A DNA stretch of 64,000 bases from Metamycoplasma phocicerebrale (lineage in GTDB: Bacteria > Bacillota_I > Bacilli_A > Mycoplasmatales > Metamycoplasmataceae). The stretch spans positions 434,001 through 498,000 of the forward strand of contig NZ_CP033058.2 in assembly GCF_003383595.3 (NCBI RefSeq), written 5' to 3'. Position numbers and translations under genes: made by a program. The notes beneath the pieces were generated by a model that was not told the origin of the DNA, searched no databases, and saw only the letters and a program-made list of their open reading frames with translations. Below are positions 10,924 to 18,655 of this stretch, piece after piece (positions within the stretch are counted from its first letter, which is position 1; each line of letters starts with the position of its first letter).

Positions 10924-11214
10924 TTATTTTAAGAAAACTGCTGCAACTTTTAAAATCACAGGTATTAAAATGACAAAAAGCATAATAAAACCAAACGATA
11001 ATCAAACAGAAACTATTCTAGATTTTGCTTCTTTTTTAGCAGTTTGAGTTTTTGCAGTTTTCAAAGATGCTGTTGCAGCAAAAGTCATTACTATAGCAAT
11101 TATCGCAAACACCGCAACCGCATAACCTGCAATCAAAGATATAAAAGGTGTTATAGAATCTAACAAAGTGCCTAAGGCATTTTTAAGTGTATCTGTATCT
11201 GCTCCGCCAGGCAT
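10924..11214 (-). CDS. Pilin-like (VirB2/TrbC-like) small membrane protein
   Basis: 96 residues. Two hydrophobic helices (ITPFISLIAGYAVAVFAIIAIV; WLSFGFIMLFVILIPVILKVA) are linked by an Ala/Lys/Thr-rich loop (TASLKTAKTQTAKKEAKSR). Two helices around a short basic loop is the fold of VirB2/TrbC conjugative pilins and related small type IV secretion subunits. It is the first gene that remains of the minus-strand module, with a strong AAGGAGG site. The promoter region is replaced by the IS element that begins 43 nt upstream. Confidence 0.5.
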
Positions 11215-11312
11215 TTTTCCTCCTTGAAATTTTTGTAAAGAAAAAAGGCACTATTTTATAGTGAACCCCTAAAGTTGGACCAAACAACGGAATAACTTTA
11301 GGGGTTTTTATT

Positions 11313-11823
11313 ATGAAATTAAAAAATGAAGAAAAAATAAAAATAATCAAACTTTCAAATGAAGGTTATAGCATTAAAGATTTATGTGAAATGTATAATG
11401 TAAGCAAAACTACAATAGCGACTATTAGATCTCTATATAAAATACATAAATATGATTTCTTAAGCAAAAACAAAAAAAAATAACTATTCTTTTAATTTTA
11501 AAATTTGAATTATTAAATTAGTTAAAACTGGTCGCTCTATTCACGATATTGCTGTGAAATTTAACATAAATTCTGGTGTTATTTATAGTTGAATAAAAAA
11601 ATATTTAAATTTAGATTATAATGGTCTTAAAAGAAAAATAGGAAGGCCATGTAAAATGAATTTAAATAAAAAACTTAAAGAAAAAGAAACAACAACAGAT
11701 AAAGATAAAAAAATAAAAGAACTAGAAGAACGTAATGCTCAGCTTGAAATGGAAAATGATTTGCTAAAAAAATTGAGAGCCTTGGTTCAACAAAGGAAAG
11801 AGCAACAAAAAAAGAAAAAGTAA
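11313..11823 (+). CDS. IS3-family OrfA (two helix-turn-helix motifs), frame change at an A9 run
   Basis: From ATG 11313 the frame encodes 56 residues with a first helix-turn-helix (GYSIKDLCEMYNVSKTTIATI), ending in TAA right after nine A (11472-11480). One base later in phase the frame continues for 114 codons with a second helix-turn-helix (GRSIHDIAVKFNINSGVIYSW) and a leucine-zipper-like tail (LEERNAQLEMENDLLKKL), ending at 11823. Loss of one A, by transcript slippage or a +1 ribosomal shift, joins the halves. This is the layout of the IS150-type OrfA, which binds the inverted repeats. All copies carry the same A9 run. Confidence 0.8.
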
Positions 11824-11864
11824 TTGTTGTATATGAATCAAGGCTAAAATATCCTTTAAATAAA

Positions 11865-12719
11865 ATGCTATTATTTTTTCAAATTGCTAAATCTACATAT
11901 TTTTATATTTTAAAAAATATAAATGAAGAGGATTCTAACAAGAAAGAAAAAAAATTAATTCTTGACATTTTTAATAAAAATAAAGCAAGGTATGGATATA
12001 GAAGAATAACTTTAGAACTAAAAAATAGAGGCTTTATTATCAATCATAAAAAAGTAAAACGATTAATGAGTGAGCTAAATATATACGGTAAGCAACCTAA
12101 AGCTAAATATAAATCATATAAAGGCGAAATTGGCAAAATATGCAAAAATCTTTTATTAAAAAAAGTTGTTGACAAGAATAAAAATATTACTTATTTTAAT
12201 AGAGATTTTCAAACTAGCAACATAAACCAAATTTGGAGTACAGATGTTTCAGAATTTCATATTGCTTCTGGAAAAGTATATTTATCACCAATTATAGATG
12301 CAAATAGTCGCGAAATTATATCTTACACAATATCAAGAAGTCCAAATTTTAAACAAACTATTGATATGTTAAAAATTGCCTTTAAAAAACACAAAAATTT
12401 AAATGGTTTAATTTTGCACTCTGATCAGGGTTGACAATATCAAATGAAAGAATATAGAGATATTCTAAAAGAAAAAAACATTCTGCAAAGCATGTCTCGA
12501 AAAGGAAATTGTTATGACAATTGTATAATTGAAATTTTTTTCGGAACAATGAAGAATGAAATGTTTTACGGTCATGAATATGAATTTAAGTCATTAGATG
12601 AATTAGAAAACGCAATGCACAAATATATAAAGTATTATAATGAAAATAGAATAATAACAAAATTAAGAGGAATGACACCTAAACAATATAGATGCCATTC
12701 GCTTAATAATTTAAAATAA
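11865..12719 (+). CDS. IS3-family OrfB, DDE transposase
   Basis: 284 residues from the ATG shown; the frame is open further upstream and is probably entered by a -1 shift at the slippery heptamer A AAA AAG (11808-11814) at the end of OrfA. DDE residues are visible in IWSTDVSEFHIA, SPIIDANSREI and EIFFGTMKNE. An in-frame TGA (12435) reads as Trp in HSDQGWQYQM, a conserved position in this family. The protein catalyses excision and integration as an OrfAB fusion. Confidence 0.92.
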
Positions 12720-12751
12720 TTTTTTTAGTCCAACTTTTGGGGTTCACCCTA

Positions 12752-13018
12752 CTAAGTGTTAACTTTTTTTAAATTAAGTAACAACAAAACAATAAGATTG
12801 AGGTTAAAATGTGTCAAACATTTTAATAAAAAAGAGTTTGATACAATTTATAAAATTTATAATAATTTAGGTTTAAAAGAACAATATTTTACATAAATGA
12901 AATTTTGCCAAAACAAAATTTTTAATTAAAAAAAGTGTTGTAGCAAGAATAAGAAAAATTATTAACTATTATAATTATTGGTATGGAAAAAAACTATTAT
13001 ATAAAAAAGGTTAAAATA
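12752..13018. other. Gene-free AT-rich segment with decayed coding fragments
   Basis: No intact gene. Short open stretches such as FDTIYKIYNNLGLKEQY (around 12838-12888) and KIINYYNYWYGKKLLYKK (around 12955-13010) have coding-like composition but are broken by stops. They are probably transposase remains, but I cannot assign a family. No cas9-like motif is visible here. Confidence 0.5.
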
Positions 13019-13204
13019 AAAAACCTGGAGGCGGAATACTGATTTTTTATTCTAAAAAGCGAATGCTTAAATAGTTTAGATTACAATCAAATAACATTTA
13101 AAGAATTAAAAAGTTATATTAATTAATATAACAATTTTAGAATACAATTAAATTTAAATTGAAAAACACTATAGTAATATGCTATGATGTTAAGCAATAC
13201 TTAA
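13019..13204 (+). pseudogene. 3' remnant of a different IS3-family transposase
   Basis: One frame, interrupted by three stop codons, reads KNLEAEYWFFILKSECLNSL, then ITFKELKSYIN, stop, YNNFRIQLNLNWKT, stops, YAMMLSNT. It follows the C-terminal pattern of IS3 OrfB: the last catalytic Glu in F-F-x-x-x-K-x-E, then the YN-x-x-R-x-Q region before the end. It is not a copy of the 1,494-bp element, so at least two different insertion sequences have landed between the ICE and cas1. Confidence 0.65.
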
Positions 13205-13308
13205 ATTGTTAACTTTTCTTGTTCTTGTTTAAAGTTCCGTTTTTTTATTTAATAGTTCATTTATTTTTTCTTATTTTATTAGTATGATAGAATATAGATA
13301 TATCTAAA

Positions 13309-13326
13309 GCCAGAAGAAATTCTGGC
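13309..13326 (+). promoter_or_regulatory. GAAA-tetraloop hairpin in the cas1 5' leader
   Basis: GCCAGAA-GAAA-TTCTGGC is a perfect 7-bp stem closed by a GNRA loop. It ends directly before the cas1 ribosome binding site (AAGAGG, 13327-13332). A likely -10 box TATGAT is at 13283-13288. There is no T run after it, so it is a leader element rather than a terminator. Confidence 0.55.
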
Positions 13327-13337
13327 AAGAGGAAAAT

Positions 13338-14234
13338 ATGAAGAAGATTTTAGATGTTTCGCAAAGCGAATATTTTTCTCTTTTTTTAGGTAATCTTATT
13401 GTTAAAAAAGAACAAGGCAAGGTTATTATTCCAACAAATAATATTGAAACAATTATTTTTGAAAATAACAAAATGTCTATAAGCATACCGTTAATAAATA
13501 GTTTAATTGAAAAAAAAGTTAATATTATTTTTTGTGATTATAGACATTTACCAATTGCCCAAATAATTCCCTTTAATGGTTATTTTGATAATAAGGTATT
13601 CATGAATCAACTAAATTGAGATAATCATTACAAAGCTATGACTTGAAAATTAATAATAGAATTAAAAATTATCAATTCAAAAAAATTAATTGAGTATTTA
13701 ACGCCAAATAATTTAGATTCTATAAGTAATTTAAATAAATATTATCAAAATGTTAAATTTATGGATTTATCAAATCGAGAAGGTCACGCTGCTAAAGTAT
13801 ATTTTAAATCTTTATTTGGAAAAGAATTTATAAGAGATAAAAATAATGTTGATGATTATTTAAACTTATACTTAAATTATGGTTATAGTGTTTTGATCGC
13901 TTATGTAAGCCGCTCATTAGTTTCTAAGGGATATGATAATCGAATAAGCATATTTCATAAAAGTTTTGACAATAATATACCTTTGGCTTGTGATCTAGTT
14001 GAGCCCTTAAGGTGCATTGTTGATAAGGTTGCTTATGAAATGATGCTTAAAAAAATGCAATTTATAAAAATAGATTTTAGAGATTTTAAAAAAGAATTAT
14101 TTGAAAGTTTTGAAAATCATATTATTGTTAATTCAAAAAGAATGAAAATTATTGATTATATTGACTATGTAATTAAAGGTTTATTGGAGAATAAAGATAT
14201 TAAGGTGCTAGAAATTGAATGGATTTCAAAATAG
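13338..14234 (+). CDS. cas1: Cas1, CRISPR adaptation integrase (type II-A)
   Basis: 298 residues, the usual length. Cas1 inserts new spacers at the leader end of the array together with Cas2. The catalytic acidic/His set is present: Glu148 in NREGHAAKVYF, His207 in SIFHKSFDN, and Asp219 and Glu222 in ACDLVEPLR. In-frame TGA codons at 13617 and 13644 are Trp. The start is chosen for AAGAGG 5 nt upstream; a hairpin precedes it. cas2 follows after 4 nt and csn2 overlaps cas2, so the three are one operon. The normal upstream neighbour cas9 is missing. Confidence 0.93.
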
Positions 14235-14238
14235 ATAT

Positions 14239-14544
14239 ATGAAAATTATATTAATGTATGATGTTTCAATGGATGAAGACAATTTAACCTTATATAATAA
14301 GTTTAGAAATTCATTAATTAAATTAGGGTATTTTAGAATTCAATATTCTATATATGTGAAAACTATAGGGTTTCAAACATTATATCCTTATGAAAAAGAA
14401 AAATTAATGAAAATAATTCCTAAAAAATCAAATGTTAGAGTTTTGTTGGTAACAGAAAATCAATATTCCAATATGGATATTTTAATGGGTGAAAAATCTT
14501 TAAATGAATATTGTAATGAAAAAGAAAGATATATTGAATTGTAA
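14239..14544 (+). CDS. cas2: Cas2, adaptation complex subunit
   Basis: 101 residues from ATG 14239; an upstream in-frame TTG at 14215 lies inside cas1 and is less likely. The N-terminus MKIILMYDVSMDED is the typical Cas2 first strand with its conserved Asp, followed by a ferredoxin-like pattern (YFRIQYSIYVKTIG). Cas2 dimers bridge two Cas1 dimers in spacer integration. It begins 4 nt after cas1 and its stop overlaps the csn2 start (TAATG). Confidence 0.92.
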   Translation: MKIILMYDVSMDEDNLTLYNKFRNSLIKLGYFRIQYSIYVKTIGFQTLYPYEKEKLMKIIPKKSNVRVLLVTENQYSNMDILMGEKSLNEYCNEKERYIEL

Positions 14545-15302
14545 TGATAAAAATAAAAAATTTGCAATCGCTTAATATCATCGATTATGAAGGAATATTT
14601 ATAATTGAAACTGAAAATATAGACAATCTTTTGCTTAGTTTTTATCAATATGAAATAAACAATAAAGAAGAAGTTTTTTGTATAAATAAATCAAATATTT
14701 CTATAAAAAATACTGTTTTAATATCACCGTTGACTAAATTAAGCGATTTATATAATTTATCAACTAAAAATATACTTACAAAATGAATTGTCAATAATGA
14801 TAAACTCGATATTAATAACATTTTTATTACCAATAAAATATTAGAAGAATTAGAAAAATTAAATAATATAATAAACAGTAGTTTTTTAGATATTAATTTA
14901 GATAAAATGAAAATGTTAAAAAATTTAATAACTATAGATGAAGATGCATTTATAGATATAAAAAGTTTTGAAAAATGATTAATTAATTTTGATAGTTCAA
15001 CTAAACCGCTTATTATTTTAAAAAATACAAACTTAATGTGCAGCACTTTAATAAAATATATTAATAAATTTAATTTTTTAATTATAACAAATAATATTTT
15101 TTCTATTATTGACCAACCTAATCAAATTGAATGTTGTTCTATTGAAAAAAACAATAAATTAATTACTTTTGAATCTTTTAATACTATAAAAATGTGGCTT
15201 GAGGAAGAATATAAACTTAACAATTTTTCTGATGATGATTATTTTAATATATTGAAAGAAGACAAATTTAAACAATTGATGTTAAAAAAACAACTTTTTT
15301 AA
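14544..15302 (+). CDS. csn2: Csn2-like adaptation protein (type II-A)
   Basis: 252 residues with two TGA-encoded Trp. Its position, directly after cas2 and before the array, marks the locus as type II-A, where Csn2 forms a ring on DNA ends and helps adaptation. The sequence is divergent: I see alternating strands and helices (PLIILKNTNLMCSTLIKYI, FNFLIITNNIF) that fit the Csn2 core, but no diagnostic motif. The start overlaps the cas2 stop by one base, indicating translational coupling. The stop at 15300-15302 is followed within 8 nt by a hairpin that runs into the first CRISPR repeat. Confidence 0.8.
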
Positions 15303-15310
15303 TAAAAAAA

Positions 15311-15348
15311 ACGTCAAATTATTTATTTTTTCAACAATTTGACGTTTT
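15311..15348 (+). terminator. cas operon terminator overlapping the leader-repeat junction
   Basis: ACGTCAAATT (15311-15320) pairs perfectly with AATTTGACGT (15336-15345). The last two bases of the 3' arm and the T run after it are the GTTTT of the first repeat. The seven bases before repeat 1 are ATTTGAC, one base from the ATTTGAG leader-anchoring sequence of streptococcal type II-A arrays. The same DNA therefore appears to be terminator and adaptation signal. Confidence 0.7.
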
Positions 15349-16473
15349 AGTACTATACTATTTTTAAGCAATACAAAACTTAGTTTTTCTATTTTAGGAA
15401 GATCAATATGTTTTAGTACTATACTATTTTTAAGCAATACAAAACTTTACATATTAATATCTAAATAATTTATTTGTTTTAGTACTATACTATTTTTAAG
15501 CAATACAAAACTCAAAAAGAAAATTTAAAAGAATTAATCCAGTTTTAGTACTATACTATTTTTAAGCAATACAAAACGCCGGATCGTAAAAATGTTCTAG
15601 TATAGCTAGTTTTAGTACTATACTATTTTTAAGCAATACAAAACGTTCAATCAGTCCTTTTAATGTAAATCTTTGTTTTAGTACTATACTATTTTTAAGC
15701 AATACAAAACAAATATTATTTTTCTTATCAAACCCTCTCTAGTTTTAGTACTATACTATTTTTAAGCAATACAAAACATATATTTTAAATAATCAAGGTT
15801 GTAGCTTGTTTTAGTACTATACTATTTTTAAGCAATACAAAACCCAAATTCAACTTTACAAAAATATAAAGCTAGTTTTAGTACTATACTATTTTTAAGC
15901 AATACAAAACTAATCACTATTTTCAAAACATTTAAAAGCTGTTTTAGTACTATACTATTTTTAAGCAATACAAAACCCAATATTCGTTTTAGTCAAATGA
16001 TTAAAGGTTTTAGTACTATACTATTTTTAAGCAATACAAAACTAAATACCCAAAATCTAGCATTATTTTATCGTTTTAGTACTATACTATTTTTAAGCAA
16101 TACAAAACAATGTAGGTATATGTGTTAAATTTGATTTAGTTTTAGTACTATACTATTTTTAAGCAATACAAAACGTGATAATAAACCTAATAATTACTTC
16201 TATGGTTTTAGTACTATACTATTTTTAAGCAATACAAAACCTTTTGTAATTTTTATAAGTTATCCTGACCGTTTTAGTACTATACTATTTTTAAGCAATA
16301 CAAAACCTCTAAAAATTAAATTAATTCAAAGAATAGTGTTTTAGTACTATACTATTTTTAAGCAATACAAAACTGGTTATAGATGAACCTATTGAAGACC
16401 CTTGTTTTAGTACTATACTATTTTTAAGCAATACAAAACCGTAGTTATCTCTTGTTTTACCATATGGGTGTTT
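15344..16473 (+). CRISPR. Type II-A CRISPR array, leader-proximal part (17 repeats, 17 spacers)
   Basis: Seventeen 36-bp repeats begin at 15344 and end with the one at 16404-16439. Each starts GTTTTAGTACTA and ends AAGCAATACAAAAC and they appear identical. Spacers are 30 or 31 bp and all different. After spacer 17 (16440-16469) the first four bases of repeat 18 (GTTT) are followed by IS copy 2. The GTTTTAG start is typical of type II-A repeats that pair with tracrRNA. I did not find a convincing tracrRNA in the window. Confidence 0.98.
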
Positions 16474-16528
16474 ATAGTGAACCCCTAAAGTTGGACCAAA
16501 CAACGGAATAACTTTAGGGGTTTTTATT

Positions 16529-17039
16529 ATGAAATTAAAAAATGAAGAAAAAATAAAAATAATCAAACTTTCAAATGAAGGTTATAGCATTAAAGATTTA
16601 TGTGAAATGTATAATGTAAGCAAAACTACAATAGCGACTATTAGATCTCTATATAAAATACATAAATATGATTTCTTAAGCAAAAACAAAAAAAAATAAC
16701 TATTCTTTTAATTTTAAAATTTGAATTATTAAATTAGTTAAAACTGGTCGCTCTATTCACGATATTGCTGTGAAATTTAACATAAATTCTGGTGTTATTT
16801 ATAGTTGAATAAAAAAATATTTAAATTTAGATTATAATGGTCTTAAAAGAAAAATAGGAAGGCCATGTAAAATGAATTTAAATAAAAAACTTAAAGAAAA
16901 AGAAACAACAACAGATAAAGATAAAAAAATAAAAGAACTAGAAGAACGTAATGCTCAGCTTGAAATGGAAAATGATTTGCTAAAAAAATTGAGAGCCTTG
17001 GTTCAACAAAGGAAAGAGCAACAAAAAAAGAAAAAGTAA
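16529..17039 (+). CDS. IS3-family OrfA, copy 2
   Basis: Same sequence as the copy at 11313-11823, including the A9 run (16688-16696) that splits the frame after 56 codons and the second frame with its helix-turn-helix and leucine-zipper-like tail. The heptamer A AAA AAG near the end (17024-17030) should direct the -1 shift into OrfB. Confidence 0.8.
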
Positions 17040-17080
17040 TTGTTGTATATGAATCAAGGCTAAAATATCCTTTAAATAAA

Positions 17081-17935
17081 ATGCTATTATTTTTTCAAAT
17101 TGCTAAATCTACATATTTTTATATTTTAAAAAATATAAATGAAGAGGATTCTAACAAGAAAGAAAAAAAATTAATTCTTGACATTTTTAATAAAAATAAA
17201 GCAAGGTATGGATATAGAAGAATAACTTTAGAACTAAAAAATAGAGGCTTTATTATCAATCATAAAAAAGTAAAACGATTAATGAGTGAGCTAAATATAT
17301 ACGGTAAGCAACCTAAAGCTAAATATAAATCATATAAAGGCGAAATTGGCAAAATATGCAAAAATCTTTTATTAAAAAAAGTTGTTGACAAGAATAAAAA
17401 TATTACTTATTTTAATAGAGATTTTCAAACTAGCAACATAAACCAAATTTGGAGTACAGATGTTTCAGAATTTCATATTGCTTCTGGAAAAGTATATTTA
17501 TCACCAATTATAGATGCAAATAGTCGCGAAATTATATCTTACACAATATCAAGAAGTCCAAATTTTAAACAAACTATTGATATGTTAAAAATTGCCTTTA
17601 AAAAACACAAAAATTTAAATGGTTTAATTTTGCACTCTGATCAGGGTTGACAATATCAAATGAAAGAATATAGAGATATTCTAAAAGAAAAAAACATTCT
17701 GCAAAGCATGTCTCGAAAAGGAAATTGTTATGACAATTGTATAATTGAAATTTTTTTCGGAACAATGAAGAATGAAATGTTTTACGGTCATGAATATGAA
17801 TTTAAGTCATTAGATGAATTAGAAAACGCAATGCACAAATATATAAAGTATTATAATGAAAATAGAATAATAACAAAATTAAGAGGAATGACACCTAAAC
17901 AATATAGATGCCATTCGCTTAATAATTTAAAATAA
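17081..17935 (+). CDS. IS3-family OrfB transposase, copy 2
   Basis: 284 residues, identical in translation to the other two copies, with the same DDE motifs and the same TGA-encoded Trp in HSDQGWQYQM. Intact, so this copy should be able to move if OrfA is completed by slippage. Read-through of this gene enters the distal part of the CRISPR array and could supply its transcription. Confidence 0.92.
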
Positions 17936-17967
17936 TTTTTTTAGTCCAACTTTTGGGGTTCACCCTA

Positions 17968-18520
17968 GTTTTAGTACTATACTATTTTTAAGCAATACAA
18001 AACCAAATGAAGTTGTGGTGTTGTCTAAATTATGTTTTAGTACTATACTATTTTTAAGCAATACAAAACTTAATAAGTACTACACAAGACGCTTTCATAA
18101 GTTTTAGTACTATACTATTTTTAAGCAATACAAAACCTCTAAGTATTATTGGTGGTTTAAGTCAATTGTTTTAGTACTATACTATTTTTAAGCAATACAA
18201 AACAATACGGGGACAAGCTTTATGATGAAATGAGTTTTAGTACTATACTATTTTTAAGCAATACAAAACAAATATTACGTCCATATATATTTTTGTATAG
18301 TTTTAGTACTATACTATTTTTAAGCAATACAAAACGTTTCAATCCTTAATTTTAGCGTCATATTCGTTTTAGTACTATACTATTTTTAAGCAATACAAAA
18401 CATGCGATTTTTAGCACGTCATTTAGGACAAAAGTTTTAGTACTATACTATTTTTAAGCAATACAAAAGAGAAGCTAAATTTATTGCTATAGCTCCAGTG
18501 TTTTAGTGCTATACTATTTT
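17968..18520 (+). CRISPR. Type II-A CRISPR array, distal part with decaying end (9 repeats, 8 spacers)
   Basis: Repeats start at 17968, 18034, 18101, 18168, 18234, 18300, 18366, 18434 and 18500. The repeat at 18434 ends AAAAG instead of AAAAC. The last one (18500) has TGC for TAC and loses similarity after about 21 bases, so this is the old, leader-distal end. Spacer 24 is 32 bp. The last spacer (18470-18499) matches traE of the ICE in this window. Counting repeat 18 once, the whole array has 26 repeats and 25 spacers. Confidence 0.96.
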
Positions 18521-18655
18521 AATTTATTGAAATTATTTATCTTTCTCTTTTCTTAGAATATGTTTATCTAAAATAAATTAAAAAATAAAGTAAAATTAAA
18601 TAATCAACATAAAATTAAAACAAAAATTAAAAAAAGATTAAGGAGTATATTTTAG

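Larger units (their letters stand above)
1..11257 (-). mobile_element. Truncated mycoplasma integrative conjugative element (ICE fragment)
   Basis: A parA unit on + and a minus-strand module with pilin-like, VirB6-like and TraE/VirB4 genes and a giant lipoprotein identify an ICE of the mycoplasma type. In known mycoplasma ICEs the coupling protein TraG is encoded upstream of traE in the same direction. Here that side is replaced by IS copy 1 and the cas genes, so the element is incomplete on the right. Its left end is outside the window. Confidence 0.75.
11258..12751 (+). mobile_element. IS3-family insertion sequence, copy 1 (1,494 bp)
   Basis: First of three copies of exactly the same length, apparently identical in sequence. 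Ends are imperfect inverted repeats: left ATAGTGAACCCCTAAAGTTG, right TTTTGGGGTTCACCCTA (sharing TGAACCCC and AAAGTTGGAC on opposite strands). It separates the ICE fragment from the cas region. Flanks are TTTT on the left and CTAA on the right, so there is no target duplication, unlike copies 2 and 3. Confidence 0.92.
16474..17967 (+). mobile_element. IS3-family insertion sequence, copy 2, inside a CRISPR repeat
   Basis: Same 1,494-bp element as at 11258. It is inserted after base 4 of repeat 18 and flanked by GTTT on both sides. Because the duplicated GTTT is also the start of the repeat, a complete repeat is restored on the right side. The transposase genes run in the same direction as the array. 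Confidence 0.95.

Noticed and set aside
13173-13200. Sequence resembling the CRISPR repeat (shares TTAAGCAATAC), at first taken as a tracrRNA anti-repeat; a palindrome with T run lies further left on the minus strand.
   Set aside because: The same bases are explained by the reading frame of the IS3 transposase remnant (YAMMLSNT at its end). The part that should pair with the GTTTT end of the repeat is missing, and no nexus-like stem follows.
14215-14238. TTG start for cas2 inside cas1.
   Set aside because: ATG 14239 gives the conserved Cas2 N-terminus and does not overlap cas1.
14645-15046. 133-codon hydrophobic frame on the minus strand opposite csn2.
   Set aside because: AT-rich coding DNA read backwards gives Leu/Ile/Phe-rich frames. 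csn2 is supported by operon position and overlap with cas2.
16321-16566. Open frame of 81 codons on the minus strand across the array and the IS end.
   Set aside because: It consists of reverse-read repeats (repeated FVLLKNSIVLK) and IS sequence. It is a shadow, not a gene.
18402-18433. Possible match of spacer 24 to the TARHY-coding region of the ICE lipoprotein.
   Set aside because: Only a few amino acids look alike; base identity is too low to be a protospacer.
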